Notes: generated by a model not told the origin, from the letters alone. DNA of 64,000 nt from Acidovorax sp. Root219 (GCF_001428665.1 NZ_LMIJ01000024.1:20277-84276); one strand, 5' to 3'; shown: positions 46,201-55,774, counted from the stretch's first letter. Numbers and translations: made by a program.

Positions 46201-47526
46201 ATGAAAACCACCTGGAACCGCATCACCCGCGCCCTGCGCCGCACCCCTGCCGCCGCCCCTGCCGTGGAACCCACGCTGGACGGCGCCCAGGACGAGATCG
46301 CTGCAGGCGCTCCCATCGTTGCCTCCCGCCCCCTGGCCCTGCCGTCGCCCCGCGCCCTGGGCTGGCTGGTCGCCGGCACGGCGGTGGTGGCCGCTGGCGC
46401 CATGGTGTACCGCAACCCCCCGGTGCAGCACCTGGACCAGGGCGAGCTCGGTGTGCGCGTGAACCAGTTCACCGGCTCGGTCAGCCAGTGGCGCGATGGC
46501 AGCGTGTGGGTGCTGCCCGGCCTGCACAGCGTGCGCGTGTTCTCGCTGCGCGACCAGACCTACCGCGCCGAGCAGATGCGCCAGGCCACGGGCAGTGCGC
46601 CGCTGCAGTCGGTGGAAGGCCTGTCCTTCGGCCTTGACCTGAGCGTGCGCTACGCGCTGGACCCGGCCGCCATGGCCGCGCGCTCGGCCCAGTTGCCCGA
46701 CAACATCGGCGCCGAAATCGTCGAGCCTGCCGTGCAAGGCCTGATCTACAAGGTGTTCGCCCGCTACACGGTGCGCGAGATCTTCTCGTCCAAGCGCGCC
46801 GAAATCCAGCGGATCATCGAGACCGAGCTGCGGACCCGCCTGGCCGCCGATGGCGTGCTGCTGCGCCACGTGCAGATCGGCAAGGTGGACCTGCCCGCTG
46901 AATACCGCCGCGGCATGGACAGCCTGTTGGCCGAGGAGCTGGCCTCCGAGAAGATGCGCTACACGCTGGAGCTCAAGGACAAGCGCGTGAAGGAGACCGA
47001 GCTCGACGCCAGCGCCGACAAGGTGCGCCGCGAAGTGGCCGCCGAAGCCGCTGCCCGCGAACAGGTGATCGCCGCCCGCGCCCAGGAAGAAGCCATGAAG
47101 CACGTGCTGCCCTTCAAGCAGCGCCAGATCGAGCAGCGCCAGCTCGAAGCCGAGGCCGAGAAGGTCTCGCGCATCAAGGCCGCCGAAGGCAACGCCCAGG
47201 CCCGCCGCATCGAAGCCAACGGCGAGGCCGATGCCCGCCAGAAGCTGGCCGAGGCCGAGGCCTACCGCTTGGACCGCATCGGCAAGGTCAACGCCGAGCA
47301 GATGGCGCGCGAAGGCGCCCTGGTCACGCGCCACCCGCTGCTGATCCAGAAGACGCTGGCCGACAAGCTCTCGGACAAGATCCAGGTCATCATCGCGCCC
47401 CCTCCGACCAATGGCGACTTCATCGGCGCCGCGCTGCTCGGCGGCAACCGCAACGCCCAGGCCGTGGCCGCGCAGGCTGCCGCCGGTGCCGACGACGCCT
47501 CCACGACCCAAGCCACGGAGCAATGA
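46201..47526 (+). CDS. SPFH/Band 7 (prohibitin-like) membrane protein
   Basis: The 441-residue protein has GGGAAG before its ATG, a membrane helix near 52-69, an SPFH domain (about 75-240) with D-Q-G-E-L-G-V-R and V-R-E-I-F-S, and an Ala/Glu-rich coiled coil (about 240-360). The C-terminal tail is Ala-rich. SPFH proteins form membrane-anchored oligomers and scaffolds. Its ATGA overlap with the next gene shows co-translation. The paired two-component system is divergent from it. Confidence 0.85.
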   Translation: MKTTWNRITRALRRTPAAAPAVEPTLDGAQDEIAAGAPIVASRPLALPSPRALGWLVAGTAVVAAGAMVYRNPPVQHLDQGELGVRVNQFTGSVSQWRDGSVWVLPGLHSVRVFSLRDQTYRAEQMRQATGSAPLQSVEGLSFGLDLSVRYALDPAAMAARSAQLPDNIGAEIVEPAVQGLIYKVFARYTVREIFSSKRAEIQRIIETELRTRLAADGVLLRHVQIGKVDLPAEYRRGMDSLLAEELASEKMRYTLELKDKRVKETELDASADKVRREVAAEAAAREQVIAARAQEEAMKHVLPFKQRQIEQRQLEAEAEKVSRIKAAEGNAQARRIEANGEADARQKLAEAEAYRLDRIGKVNAEQMAREGALVTRHPLLIQKTLADKLSDKIQVIIAPPPTNGDFIGAALLGGNRNAQAVAAQAAAGADDASTTQATEQ

Positions 47527-49046
47527 ACATGAACCGCACCACCCTCACGCTCGTCGCGGCCATCGCCTCTGCCGCCACCATGGTCGCCACCGCCGCCGTG
47601 CCCCCTGCTCCCGCCAGCGCCCTGGGCAGCGCCATCGTCGTGCAGGACCAGGCCAGCCTGCGCGCCGCGCCGCGTGAGTCGGCCCAGCAGCAGTCCGCCC
47701 TGTGGCAGGGCGAGGTGCTCGAAGTGCGCGGCGAGCGCCTCGACTACCTGCAGGTCTGGGACCACAAGCGCGAGCGCGGCGGTTTCATCCGGACCAGCGA
47801 CGTGCGCCGCGTGGCGCTCGACGAGGCCGAGGGCCCGGCGCTGCTGTCGGTGCTGCGCTTCGTGCGCGACACCCCGGGTGCCGAGGCGCTGGGCATCGGC
47901 ATCACGGCCGCCTACCTGCAGGCGGCACCGGCCAGCGCGCTGGCCGGCGAGCAGGGCGCCCAGGCCTTCGACGCGCTGGGCACCCTGGCCGACCGGCTGG
48001 CGCGCCGCGCCTCGGCTGCCGTGCCGGGCAAGGCCTCGGGCGCCACCCTGTCGGCCCACCTGGACGTGGCCAACGGCTACGGTGTGCGCTTCACCACCTA
48101 CGAGGTCGAAGGCCGCATGCAGGTCTGCTACGACGGCGAGGCCTTTCGCCGCGTGCTGGCCATGCCGGTGGCGGATGGCGAGCAGCGTGCCCGCGCCGCC
48201 CTGGCGCTGACGCGGGCTGAGTGCGTGAACCCCGACCTGCCGCCGCACGAGCGGGCCCGTGTGCAGGAGTGGCAGTCGCAGGTGCTCGAGCGCGTGGACG
48301 TGGCGGGCCTGTCGCCCTATGTGCGCAACCGCATCCAGATGCGCCGCGCCGGCGTGTGGAGCGCCATGGCCTTCCAGCAGGCGCGCAAGGACATTGCTGG
48401 CGCGGCCGTGGCGGCTGCGGCATCCCGTGCCCTGGCCGAGTTCGCGGGTGTCAGCAAGAACGACCTGCCCGACGAAGACCAGTCCGCCTACAACGACGCC
48501 GCCATGCGCGTGGGCGCCGTGCGCTGGGCCCTGGTGCCCACCAGCCTGCCCGCCGCCCAGGGCAACCGCCCCGGCATCGTGACCGAGCCCGGAGTGCCCG
48601 GCGAGACCTGCGTGCTGCTGGTCGATGCCCAGAAGGGGGTGAAGGCACCATTGGTGCGCCGCTGCACCTATGGCGTGGTCTGGGCCGCCTCGGCCAGCGT
48701 GAACCGCGAGGGCACGGCTGTGGCCCTGGCCGTGCAGCCCCTGGAAGGCTGGCGTGAGCTGTGGGTGATGCGCAAGACAGCCGAGGGCTGGCTGGTCGAC
48801 GTGCTGCCCCCCGCCGCCAGCGCGCCCGAGACCGGCGTGGCCGAGTGGGCCGGCTGGGTGCCCGGCGGCCAGCAGATGCTGGTGGCGCGCGAGGCACGCG
48901 GCCAGGGCCGCTACCGCCGCAGCTTCGAGATCGTGCGCCTGGAAGGCCTGGCCACCGAGCGCGTGACCGGCGACGTGGCTGCGCTGCCCCTGTTCCAGCG
49001 CTGGCAGGACCCGGCCTGGAAGCTCCAGACCTTGAGTCTGCGGTAA
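47523..49046 (+). CDS. Exported SH3-like domain protein
   Basis: The 507-residue protein has a signal peptide of about 32 residues with an A-S-A-type end. Residues about 38-95 form a bacterial SH3 ([13 protein letters not shown] then G-G-F-I-R-T). The helical middle and C-terminal beta-rich half, ending W-K-L-Q-T-L-S-L-R, are of unknown family. It overlaps the SPFH gene by 4 bp, and the strong terminator downstream closes the two-gene operon. Confidence 0.8.
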   Translation: MNMNRTTLTLVAAIASAATMVATAAVPPAPASALGSAIVVQDQASLRAAPRESAQQQSALWQGEVLEVRGERLDYLQVWDHKRERGGFIRTSDVRRVALDEAEGPALLSVLRFVRDTPGAEALGIGITAAYLQAAPASALAGEQGAQAFDALGTLADRLARRASAAVPGKASGATLSAHLDVANGYGVRFTTYEVEGRMQVCYDGEAFRRVLAMPVADGEQRARAALALTRAECVNPDLPPHERARVQEWQSQVLERVDVAGLSPYVRNRIQMRRAGVWSAMAFQQARKDIAGAAVAAAASRALAEFAGVSKNDLPDEDQSAYNDAAMRVGAVRWALVPTSLPAAQGNRPGIVTEPGVPGETCVLLVDAQKGVKAPLVRRCTYGVVWAASASVNREGTAVALAVQPLEGWRELWVMRKTAEGWLVDVLPPAASAPETGVAEWAGWVPGGQQMLVAREARGQGRYRRSFEIVRLEGLATERVTGDVAALPLFQRWQDPAWKLQTLSLR

Positions 49047-49067
49047 GCCGGCACCTTTAAACTCGCC

Positions 49068-49098
49068 AAGGCCGGGCAGCGCTGCCCGGCCTTTCTTC
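49068..49098 (+). terminator. Intrinsic terminator of the SPFH-SH3 operon
   Basis: AAGGCCGGGCA (49068-49078) pairs with TGCCCGGCCTT (49083-49093) around GCGC, and a T-rich CTTTCTT follows. The stem is perfect and strongly stable. Confidence 0.85.
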
Positions 49099-49123
49099 AT
49101 CCGCATTCCGAGGAGTTCTTCGC

Positions 49124-49834
49124 ATGTCCGCATCGCTACCGTTGTCCGCCCTGCTGTCCCGTGTGGACGCCGCCATCGTGGACCTGGACGGAACCATGGT
49201 GGACACGCTCGGGGACTTTGCCGAGGCGCTCAACCGCATGCTGCGCGAACTGGCGCTGCCTGCCATCGGGGCCGAGCACATCGAGCACATGGTGGGCAAG
49301 GGTTCGGAGCACCTGCTGCGTTCGGTGCTGGGCCATGTGTTGGCGTCCGGCGGGCAGGCGGCAGATGCCGCGCAGGTGGAGTCGCTGTACCCCGCTGCCT
49401 GGGTCAGCTACCAGAAGCACTACCTTGATATCAATGGCCAGTACGCGCAGGTGTACCCAGGCGTCGTGGCTGGCCTGCAGGCGCTGCAGGCGGCAGGCCT
49501 GCGCCTGGCCTGCCTGACCAACAAGCCCACGGAATTTGCCGTGCCGCTGCTCAAGGCCAAGGGGCTCCACGGTTATTTTTCTCAGGTGTTCGGTGGCGAC
49601 AGCTTCGAGCGCAAGAAGCCCGATCCGCTGCCTCTGCTCAAGACCTGCGAGGCTTTGGGCAGCACGCCGGCGCGCACGCTGATGGTGGGGGATTCGAGCA
49701 ACGACGCGCAGGCGGCGCGCGCCGCCGGCTGCCCGGTGGTGCTGGTGACCTACGGCTACAACCACGGCCAGCCGGTGCGGGCCGTGGATGCCGATGGCTT
49801 CGTGGATGCTCTGCAAGAGCTGAAAAACGCCTGA
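49124..49834 (+). CDS. gph: Phosphoglycolate phosphatase
   Basis: The 236-residue HAD protein has the nucleophile motif V-D-L-D-G-T (D20, D22), motif II L-T-N-K near residue 126, and the late motif G-D-S-S-N-D. It dephosphorylates 2-phosphoglycolate. GAGGAG precedes the ATG. In many Burkholderiales it lies between rpe and trpE; here a two-component/SPFH block splits it from rpe and a receptor plus chalcone-isomerase gene separate it from trpE. Confidence 0.92.
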   Translation: MSASLPLSALLSRVDAAIVDLDGTMVDTLGDFAEALNRMLRELALPAIGAEHIEHMVGKGSEHLLRSVLGHVLASGGQAADAAQVESLYPAAWVSYQKHYLDINGQYAQVYPGVVAGLQALQAAGLRLACLTNKPTEFAVPLLKAKGLHGYFSQVFGGDSFERKKPDPLPLLKTCEALGSTPARTLMVGDSSNDAQAARAAGCPVVLVTYGYNHGQPVRAVDADGFVDALQELKNA

Positions 49835-49842
49835 GCGGCTGC

Positions 49843-51477
49843 TCAGGCGGCGATACGGCGCTGCCCACTTGTTGGCAACAGCCGCGATGCGTTGCTGGCC
49901 GGGCGGGGCGCAGCGACCGGCGCGGCATGGTGGTTCGCACCGAGCCGGAACACGGCCACCGCCTCCACCAACTGCCCGGCCTGGGTCTTCAAGCTGTCGG
50001 CCGCCGCAGCGCTCTGCTCCACCAGCGCGGCGTTCTGCTGCGTGGCCTGGTCCATCTGCGTGATGGCCTCGCCCACCTGGCCCACGCCCGAGCTCTGCTC
50101 GCTGCTGGCGGCGCTGATCTCGCCCATGATGTCGGTCACGCGGCGGATCGAGGCCACCACCTCGCTCATCGTGGCACCGGCCCGGTCCACCAAGGCGCTG
50201 CCGCGCTCCACACGTTCCACGCTGGTACCGATCAGTCCCTTGATCTCCTTGGCCGCCTCGGCGCTGCGCTGGGCCAGGTTGCGCACCTCGCTGGCCACCA
50301 CGGCAAAGCCGCGGCCCTGTTCACCCGCGCGGGCTGCTTCCACTGCGGCATTCAAGGCCAGGATGTTCGTCTGGAAGGCAATGGAGTCGATCACGCTGAT
50401 GATGTCGGCGATCTTCTTGCTGCTTTCGTTGATGCCCTTCATGGTGTCCACCACCTCGGCCACCACCTGGCCGCCCTGGATGGCGACGGTCGAGGCGCTC
50501 ATCGCCAGCTGGTTGGCCTGGCGTGCGTTGTCGGCGTTCTGGCGCACGGTGGAGCCCAGTTCCTCCATGGAGGCGGCGGTTTCTTCGAGCGCCGAGGCCT
50601 GTTGCTCGGTGCGGGCCGACAGGTCGTTGTTGCCCGAGGCGATCTCGGCGCTGGCGGTGGCCACGCCCTCGGCGCTGTGGCGCACATTGCCGACGATGGT
50701 GGCCAGGCGCGACTGCATGGTGGCCAGGGCCTGCAGCAACTGGCCGGTTTCGTCGTTGTGCGTGGTGGTGATGGGGTGCGTCAGGTCGCCATCGGCAATG
50801 CTTTCGGCCGCCTGCTTGCCTTGCTGCACCGGCCGCACGATGGAGCGCGTGACGGTGAAGGCCAGCAGCGCGCCCAGCGCCACCGCGATCAGCGTGCCCA
50901 CGCCCAGCAGCACCTGGCTGGCTTTGGCCAGCGCGCCGGTGTCGCTCTGGCTCGCGGCCAGTTGCGTGGCCATGGCGGTGCGCAGGTCATCGAGGGACTT
51001 GAGGTACCGGTCGGCCAGTGGGCGCAGCTCCTTGTCCACCAGCGTGGGTACATTCGGCTCGCCACCACGGTGCAGTTCGCGGATCTCGGCGAGCTTGTCG
51101 CTATAGGCTTTGCTCGCGGCGGCAATGGTAGCCAGTTGCGCGCGGTTGCTGTCGCCCTGCACCAGGCCTTCGACGCGCTGGACCTTGGTCTCGATGCCCT
51201 TGGCCGTGGCCTGCGTGTCGGCCGTGAGCTTTTCCATGTAGTCGCGGTCGATGGCTTTGAGGAAGGCCTCGGTGCGCACCCAGTTCAGGCGGATGTCGGC
51301 AGCCCAGTTCTCGACCAGGGTCTGTTGTTCGATCTCCTGCGTGGCCACGCGCTCGCTGGCGCCCTGCAGGCTGGCGATGCGCCACATGCCGGTGGCGGCG
51401 AGGAGCGCGGTGATGAGCAGGATGGCGCCGAAGGACAGGCCCAGGCGCAGGCCGACGGAGAGGTTGCTTGGTTTCAT
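49843..51477 (-). CDS. Methyl-accepting chemotaxis protein
   Basis: The 544-residue protein has TM1 at 10-32, a four-helix-bundle-like periplasmic domain to about 185, TM2 at about 188-212, HAMP, and the cytoplasmic signalling helices. The hairpin tip reads [18 protein letters not shown]. The C-terminus ends without the N-W-E-T-F receptor-modification tether. It forms a sensor array with CheA and CheW encoded elsewhere. The ligand is unknown. Confidence 0.95.
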   Translation of the reverse strand: MKPSNLSVGLRLGLSFGAILLITALLAATGMWRIASLQGASERVATQEIEQQTLVENWAADIRLNWVRTEAFLKAIDRDYMEKLTADTQATAKGIETKVQRVEGLVQGDSNRAQLATIAAASKAYSDKLAEIRELHRGGEPNVPTLVDKELRPLADRYLKSLDDLRTAMATQLAASQSDTGALAKASQVLLGVGTLIAVALGALLAFTVTRSIVRPVQQGKQAAESIADGDLTHPITTTHNDETGQLLQALATMQSRLATIVGNVRHSAEGVATASAEIASGNNDLSARTEQQASALEETAASMEELGSTVRQNADNARQANQLAMSASTVAIQGGQVVAEVVDTMKGINESSKKIADIISVIDSIAFQTNILALNAAVEAARAGEQGRGFAVVASEVRNLAQRSAEAAKEIKGLIGTSVERVERGSALVDRAGATMSEVVASIRRVTDIMGEISAASSEQSSGVGQVGEAITQMDQATQQNAALVEQSAAAADSLKTQAGQLVEAVAVFRLGANHHAAPVAAPRPASNASRLLPTSGQRRIAA

Positions 51478-51710
51478 GGTGTGGTCAGGCGCGCGAACGA
51501 AGGTGCAGGGTCAAAGGGCGAGGGTTGTCGGCGGATCGCTCCTGGGCGCGGGTGGCGAGGAGAAGGCCCGGCAGAAGCGTGCGGCGGATGGCGCATGCAC
51601 ACGCTGCCGGGGCTTGAACAGGTTCTTCGAAGGTTACGCCTGCGGTTTGCAGGCGCTGTGTCTGCCGGGTGACAGAAGTGGGTAGGTGCTTTCCCGGGAG
51701 GGGGCGCTGT

Positions 51711-52301
51711 TTACGCGGGCTGCTTGCCCAACAGCGCGTCCTTGAGCTTCCAGTCCGCTGGCGCATTGCCCAGCCAGATGCCCAGCAGGGCGTTGAAGAA
51801 CTCGGGCTCCTTGAAGGGCTCGCCCTGGGGCTTGCCCTTGACGGTGATCACCGTGCCGGTGCCGGGAATCCAGTCCACCTGGAACTGGTCGCCCGCCATG
51901 AGCTTCTTGTGGTCCGAGAAGATCTGGCTCATGCGCAGCACGCCGGGGATCAGCTTGGAGAAGGCTGCGCGGTCCATGTTGTCTTCCATGCCGCGCGAGA
52001 ACAGCTTGCCCAGTTCGGTGGAATCGATCTCGCGCAGCATGGTGATGCTCATGCGCTTGGGGCCCTTCTGGCTCGCCACCTCCTGCGGTGTGCCAACCTT
52101 CTTTTCGAGGTACAGCCCGGCGGTGTAGACCTTGAACACCGCCTTGTAGCGCACGCCCGCACCATTGAGCTGCAGGGTGCTGTCGGCCACCTGGGTGGTC
52201 TCTTCGTACTTCACGTTGGACACCGTGATGGGCTGGGCCATGGTGGCCCCGGCCAGAAGGCATGCGGCGGCGAGTGCAGCGCATCGCACCATGTTTCTCA
52301 T
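51711..52301 (-). CDS. Chalcone isomerase-like exported protein
   Basis: The 196-residue protein has GAGGAG upstream, a signal peptide of about 22 residues ending M-A-Q, and the chalcone-isomerase-like domain: V-Y-T-A-G-L-Y-L near residue 58, S-I-T-M-L-R-E-I and F-F-N-A-L-L-G-I-W-L-G near 168-178. Bacterial members are periplasmic fatty-acid-binding-like proteins without proven isomerase activity. A 14-bp palindrome sits 19 bp upstream. Confidence 0.85.
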   Translation of the reverse strand: MRNMVRCAALAAACLLAGATMAQPITVSNVKYEETTQVADSTLQLNGAGVRYKAVFKVYTAGLYLEKKVGTPQEVASQKGPKRMSITMLREIDSTELGKLFSRGMEDNMDRAAFSKLIPGVLRMSQIFSDHKKLMAGDQFQVDWIPGTGTVITVKGKPQGEPFKEPEFFNALLGIWLGNAPADWKLKDALLGKQPA

Positions 52302-52320
52302 GCTTGTCTCCTCAAAATAG

Positions 52321-52334
52321 AACGACCGTTCGTT
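52321..52334. promoter_or_regulatory. Palindromic TetR-like operator upstream of the chalcone isomerase-like gene
   Basis: AACGACCGTTCGTT has 5-bp arms AACGA/TCGTT. The flanks extend the dyad to near 21 bp. The type matches TetR-family operators, and it lies 20 bp from the minus-strand start codon at 52301. Confidence 0.45.
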
Positions 52335-52430
52335 TCTAATTGTTGCAAGACCGTGCAACGGGCGCAACAGGGTTTTCGAGTGGTTCTTAATGGTGATTGC
52401 ATGCCAAAAACCCGAAAGCTCCAAGACCTT

Positions 52431-52439
52431 TGCTACACT
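52431..52439 (+). promoter_or_regulatory. Extended -10 element of the trp operon promoter
   Basis: TGCTACACT fits TGnTAnnnT-type extended -10 (hexamer TACACT, 52434-52439). The start would fall at 52446-52447, the first base of the leader peptide. No good -35 is visible at 16-18 nt. Confidence 0.5.
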
Positions 52440-52446
52440 TTGGCCC

Positions 52447-52530
52447 ATGTTCATTCACCGCGTGTTCATCACAGGTTGCAGCGACCGGGGAGCCTGGCCC
52501 TGGCGTCAGCCTGTCTGCCTGAACGCCTGA
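52447..52530 (+). CDS. trpL: trp operon leader peptide (attenuation)
   Basis: ATG at 52447 opens a 27-codon frame ending in TGA (52528-52530). Codons 17 and 19 are Trp, as W-P-W (52495-52503). No Shine-Dalgarno precedes it. An extended -10 ends 7 nt upstream, so it may be leaderless. The RNA after the Trp codons can form GGCGTCAG/CTGAACGCC, then GCAC-CTGGGCG/CGCCCCAG-CGTGC-type and GGCCCT-TGTC-AGGGCC (52566-52581) stems before trpE, as an attenuator would. Trp-rich peptides of this size are the classical mark of ribosome-mediated attenuation. Confidence 0.75.
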   Translation: MFIHRVFITGCSDRGAWPWRQPVCLNA

Positions 52531-52532
52531 TG

Positions 52533-52622
52533 GCACCTGGGCGAACCGCCCCAGCGTGCACCCGTGGCCCTTGTCAGGGCCGATTGAATGAACCGCAGCG
52601 CCCCCAATGCCCATTGGCGGGG
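52533..52622 (+). promoter_or_regulatory. Candidate trp attenuator hairpins before trpE
   Basis: Three hairpins are visible: CTGGGCG/CGCCCCAG (52537-52554), GGCCCT-TGTC-AGGGCC (52566-52581) and CCAATG-CC-CATTGG (52604-52617). The U-tract after the second is short (GATTGAATG). They would be alternative folds to structures of the trpL coding part. The pairing logic needs RNA folding to confirm. Confidence 0.45.
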
Positions 52623-52653
52623 ACACGCGCTGTGACAGCTGGGAGTTCTCCCC

Positions 52654-54153
52654 GTGATCACTGAACTTGAATTCAAAAGCCTGGCCGGCGAAGGCTACAA
52701 CCGCATTCCGCTCATGGCCGAGGCCTTTGCGGACCTGGAAACCCCGCTCTCGCTCTACCTGAAGCTGGCGCGCGCCAAGGAGGGCGGCAAGCACAGCTTC
52801 CTGCTCGAATCCGTGGTGGGAGGCGAGCGCTTCGGGCGCTACAGCTTCATCGGCCTGCCGGCGCGCACCCTGCTGCGCGCCAGCGGTTTCGGTGCTGCGG
52901 CGCGCACTGAGGTCGTTACCGACGGCCAGGTGGTGGAGACTGCCGAAGGCAATCCGCTCGACTTCATCGCGGCTTACCAAAAGCGCTTCAAGGTAGCGCT
53001 GCGCCCCGGCTTGCCGCGTTTTTGCGGTGGCCTGGCAGGGTACTTCGGCTACGACGCTGTGCGTTACATCGAAAAGAAGCTCGAGAACACCTGCCCGCCC
53101 GATACCCTGGGCTGCCCCGACATCCTGCTGCTGCAGTGTGAGGAACTGGCGGTCATCGACAACCTCTCGGGCAAGCTCTACCTCATCGTCTACGCCGACC
53201 CGGCCACGCCCGAAGCCTATGCCAAGGCCAAGAAGCGCCTGCGCGAGCTCAAGGAGCAACTCAAGTATTCGGTCAGCGCCCCGGTGGTCAAGCCCACCGA
53301 GAGCCACCCCGCCCAGCGCGATTTTTCCAAGGTCGACTACCTGGCTGCGGTGGACCGCGCCAAGGAGCTGATCGCCGCCGGTGACTTCATGCAGGTGCAG
53401 GTGGGCCAGCGCATCCACAAGCGCTACACCGAAAGCCCGCTGTCGCTGTACCGTGCGTTGCGCTCGCTGAACCCCTCGCCGTACATGTACTTCTACGACT
53501 TCGGCGACTTCCATGTGGTGGGCGCCAGCCCCGAGATCCTGGTGCGCCAGGAGAGCACGCCGGACGGGCAGAAGATTACCATCCGCCCGCTGGCCGGCAC
53601 GCGCCCGCGCGGCGCCACGCTCGAGAAAGACAAGGCGGCCGAGGTCGAACTCATCAACGACCCCAAGGAGCGGGCCGAGCACGTGATGCTGATCGACCTG
53701 GCGCGCAACGACATCGGCCGCATCGCCAAGACAGGCACCGTGAAGGTGACCGAGGCCTTCGCGGTAGAGCGCTACAGCCACGTGATGCACATCGTGAGCA
53801 ACGTCGAAGGCATCCTGAACGACGGCATGACCGCCATCGACGTGCTCAAGGCCACCTTCCCGGCGGGCACGCTCACCGGCGCGCCCAAGGTGCATGCGAT
53901 GGAGCTCATCGACCAGCTCGAACCCACCAAGCGCGGCCTTTACGGCGGTGCCTGCGGCTACCTGAGCTATGCCGGCGATATGGACGTGGCCATCGCCATC
54001 CGCACTGGCATCATCAAGAACGGCACGCTCTACGTGCAGGCGGCCGCCGGGGTGGTGGCCGATTCGGTGCCCGAGCTCGAGTGGAAGGAAACCGAGCACA
54101 AGGCCCGCGCCCTGCTGCGCGCTGCGGAGCTCGTCGAGGAGGGCCTGGAATGA
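52654..54153 (+). CDS. trpE: Anthranilate synthase component I
   Basis: The 499-residue protein starts at GTG with GGGAG upstream. The L-L-E-S tryptophan-feedback element is at 50-53. The chorismate-binding domain fills the C-terminal half, with I-R-P-L-A-G-T-R-P-R-G, H-V-M-L-I-D-L-A-R-N-D and G-A-P-K-V-H-A-M-E. With TrpG it makes anthranilate from chorismate. The stop overlaps the chorismate mutase ATG by 4 bp. Confidence 0.97.
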   Translation: MITELEFKSLAGEGYNRIPLMAEAFADLETPLSLYLKLARAKEGGKHSFLLESVVGGERFGRYSFIGLPARTLLRASGFGAAARTEVVTDGQVVETAEGNPLDFIAAYQKRFKVALRPGLPRFCGGLAGYFGYDAVRYIEKKLENTCPPDTLGCPDILLLQCEELAVIDNLSGKLYLIVYADPATPEAYAKAKKRLRELKEQLKYSVSAPVVKPTESHPAQRDFSKVDYLAAVDRAKELIAAGDFMQVQVGQRIHKRYTESPLSLYRALRSLNPSPYMYFYDFGDFHVVGASPEILVRQESTPDGQKITIRPLAGTRPRGATLEKDKAAEVELINDPKERAEHVMLIDLARNDIGRIAKTGTVKVTEAFAVERYSHVMHIVSNVEGILNDGMTAIDVLKATFPAGTLTGAPKVHAMELIDQLEPTKRGLYGGACGYLSYAGDMDVAIAIRTGIIKNGTLYVQAAAGVVADSVPELEWKETEHKARALLRAAELVEEGLE

Positions 54154-54503
54154 GCCGCGCCATCGACCAGGTGCAGCACTGCACCACCATGGCCGACGTG
54201 CGCCGTGAAATCGACGCACTCGACGACATCCTCGTGCCGCTGCTGGTGCAGCGCTCGGGCTACATGACGCAGGCCGCGCGCATCAAGCACAGCGATGTGC
54301 AGGTGCGCGACGAGGCGCGCATACAGGCCATCGTGGACCGGGTGCGCGAGCGCGCCCTGGCACAGGGCGGCCAGGCCGACGTGGTGGAGGCCATCTACCG
54401 GGGCATCATGGAAGCCTCCATTGCCTACGAACACCGCGAGTTCGCGCGCCTGCGCGCCGGGCACGCCAGCGACGCGGGCCAGACCGCAGGGAGCGCAGCA
54501 TGA
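54150..54503 (+). CDS. Chorismate mutase (AroQ type)
   Basis: The 117-residue all-helical protein has R-R-E-I-D-A-L-D near residues 15-22, a central [12 protein letters not shown], and V-R-D-E-A-R with the C-terminal I-Y-R-G-I-M-E-A-S. These match AroQ monofunctional mutases, which convert chorismate to prephenate for Phe/Tyr synthesis. It overlaps trpE and trpG by ATGA at both ends. No secretion signal is seen. Placing it in the trp operon allows one transcript to set chorismate partition. Confidence 0.9.
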   Translation: MSRAIDQVQHCTTMADVRREIDALDDILVPLLVQRSGYMTQAARIKHSDVQVRDEARIQAIVDRVRERALAQGGQADVVEAIYRGIMEASIAYEHREFARLRAGHASDAGQTAGSAA

Positions 54504-55084
54504 AACTCTTGATGGTCGACAACTACGACAGCTTCACCTACAACATCGTGCAGTACTTCGGCGAGCTCGGTGCCGAGGTCGAGGTGCACCGCAACGACGA
54601 GATCACGGTGGACGAGATCGCTGAGCGCCTGGCCGCCGGCCAGCTCGACCGGCTGGTGATTTCGCCCGGCCCCTGTTCACCGGCCGAGGCCGGCATCTCG
54701 GTGGCTGCGATCCAGCACTTCGCCGGCAAGTTGCCCATTCTGGGCGTGTGCCTGGGCCACCAGGCCATCGGCGCGGCCTTCGGCGGCAGCATCGTGCGCG
54801 CGCAGCAGCTGATGCACGGCAAGACCAGCGTCATCACCACCACGCAGAAAGGCGTGTTCGCCGGCCTGCCCGAGAAGTTCACGGTCAACCGCTACCACTC
54901 GCTGTCCATCGCGCGTGCCGACTGCCCCGAGGCGCTGGAGATCACCGCCTGGACGGACGACGGCGAGATCATGGGCGTGCGCCACAAGACGCTGGACATC
55001 GAGGGCGTGCAGTTCCATCCCGAGAGCATCCTCACCGAACACGGCCACGCCATGCTCAAGAACTTCCTGGAGCCCCGGCCATGA
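54500..55084 (+). CDS. trpG: Anthranilate synthase component II (glutamine amidotransferase)
   Basis: The 194-residue class I amidotransferase has the nucleophile Cys84 in L-G-V-C-L-G-H, H173 and E175 in F-H-P-E-S, and N-Y-D-S-F-T near the start. It supplies ammonia from glutamine to TrpE. It overlaps chorismate mutase and the LysE gene by 4 bp on each side. Confidence 0.97.
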   Translation: MKLLMVDNYDSFTYNIVQYFGELGAEVEVHRNDEITVDEIAERLAAGQLDRLVISPGPCSPAEAGISVAAIQHFAGKLPILGVCLGHQAIGAAFGGSIVRAQQLMHGKTSVITTTQKGVFAGLPEKFTVNRYHSLSIARADCPEALEITAWTDDGEIMGVRHKTLDIEGVQFHPESILTEHGHAMLKNFLEPRP

Positions 55085-55749
55085 TCATCGAGACGAACCA
55101 ACTGCTGGTGTTCATCGCGGCCGGCTGGCTGCTGAACCTGACGCCCGGGCCGGATGTGCTCTACATCGTCTCCAACGCGCTGCGCTCGGGCACGCGTGCG
55201 GGCATCGTCGCGGGCCTGGGTATCACGACCGGCTGCTTCGTGCACATCTTTGCCGCCGCCGTGGGTGTGGGCGCGCTGCTGGCCGCGTCGGCCACGGCCT
55301 TCACCGTGCTCAAGTGGGTGGGCGCGGCCTACCTGCTGTGGATGGGCGTGCGCATGCTGTTCGCCAAGGCCTCGGGCGGCGGCGGCAGCGGTGCCGCCAT
55401 CGCGGCGGCGCAGGCCGCGCCGGCTGCGGCCGTGCCGCTGCGCAGCGTGTTCATGGGCGGCTTCTGGACGAATGTGCTCAACCCCAAGGTGGCGATCTTC
55501 TTCCTGGCCTTTGTGCCCCAGTTCATCGCGCCGGGCACGGACAGCAAGGCCCTGGCCTTTGTGCTGCTCGGGGTGCTGTTCAACCTCAACGCCATCCCCG
55601 TCAACGTGGGCTGGGCGCTGGCCGCCAGCTGGATGGCGCGCCGCGTGGGCGCCGTGCAGCGTGGCATGCACTGGCTGGACCGCATCGCCGGGGCGATGTT
55701 CATCGGCTTCGGCCTCAAGCTGGCCTTCTCGGACCGGCCTGCCGCTTAA
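55081..55749 (+). CDS. LysE-family amino acid exporter
   Basis: The 222-residue protein has six hydrophobic segments and the LysE family start L-N-L-T-P-G-P-D near residues 19-26, with F-W-T-N-V-L-N-P-K near 142-150. An Ala/Gly-rich loop lies at about 98-120. Its ATG overlaps the trpG stop, and trpD follows after 25 bp. Being inside the operon suggests export of a tryptophan-pathway compound or amino acid; the substrate is not shown by sequence. Confidence 0.92.
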   Translation: MIIETNQLLVFIAAGWLLNLTPGPDVLYIVSNALRSGTRAGIVAGLGITTGCFVHIFAAAVGVGALLAASATAFTVLKWVGAAYLLWMGVRMLFAKASGGGGSGAAIAAAQAAPAAAVPLRSVFMGGFWTNVLNPKVAIFFLAFVPQFIAPGTDSKALAFVLLGVLFNLNAIPVNVGWALAASWMARRVGAVQRGMHWLDRIAGAMFIGFGLKLAFSDRPAA

Positions 55750-55774
55750 AAAATTACGAGACGGAGACCACACC

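Noticed and set aside
43095..46472. 1125-codon minus-strand frame covering the histidine kinase
   Set aside because: The part before residue M of the 715-residue kinase is a shadow of the response regulator gene and the divergent region.
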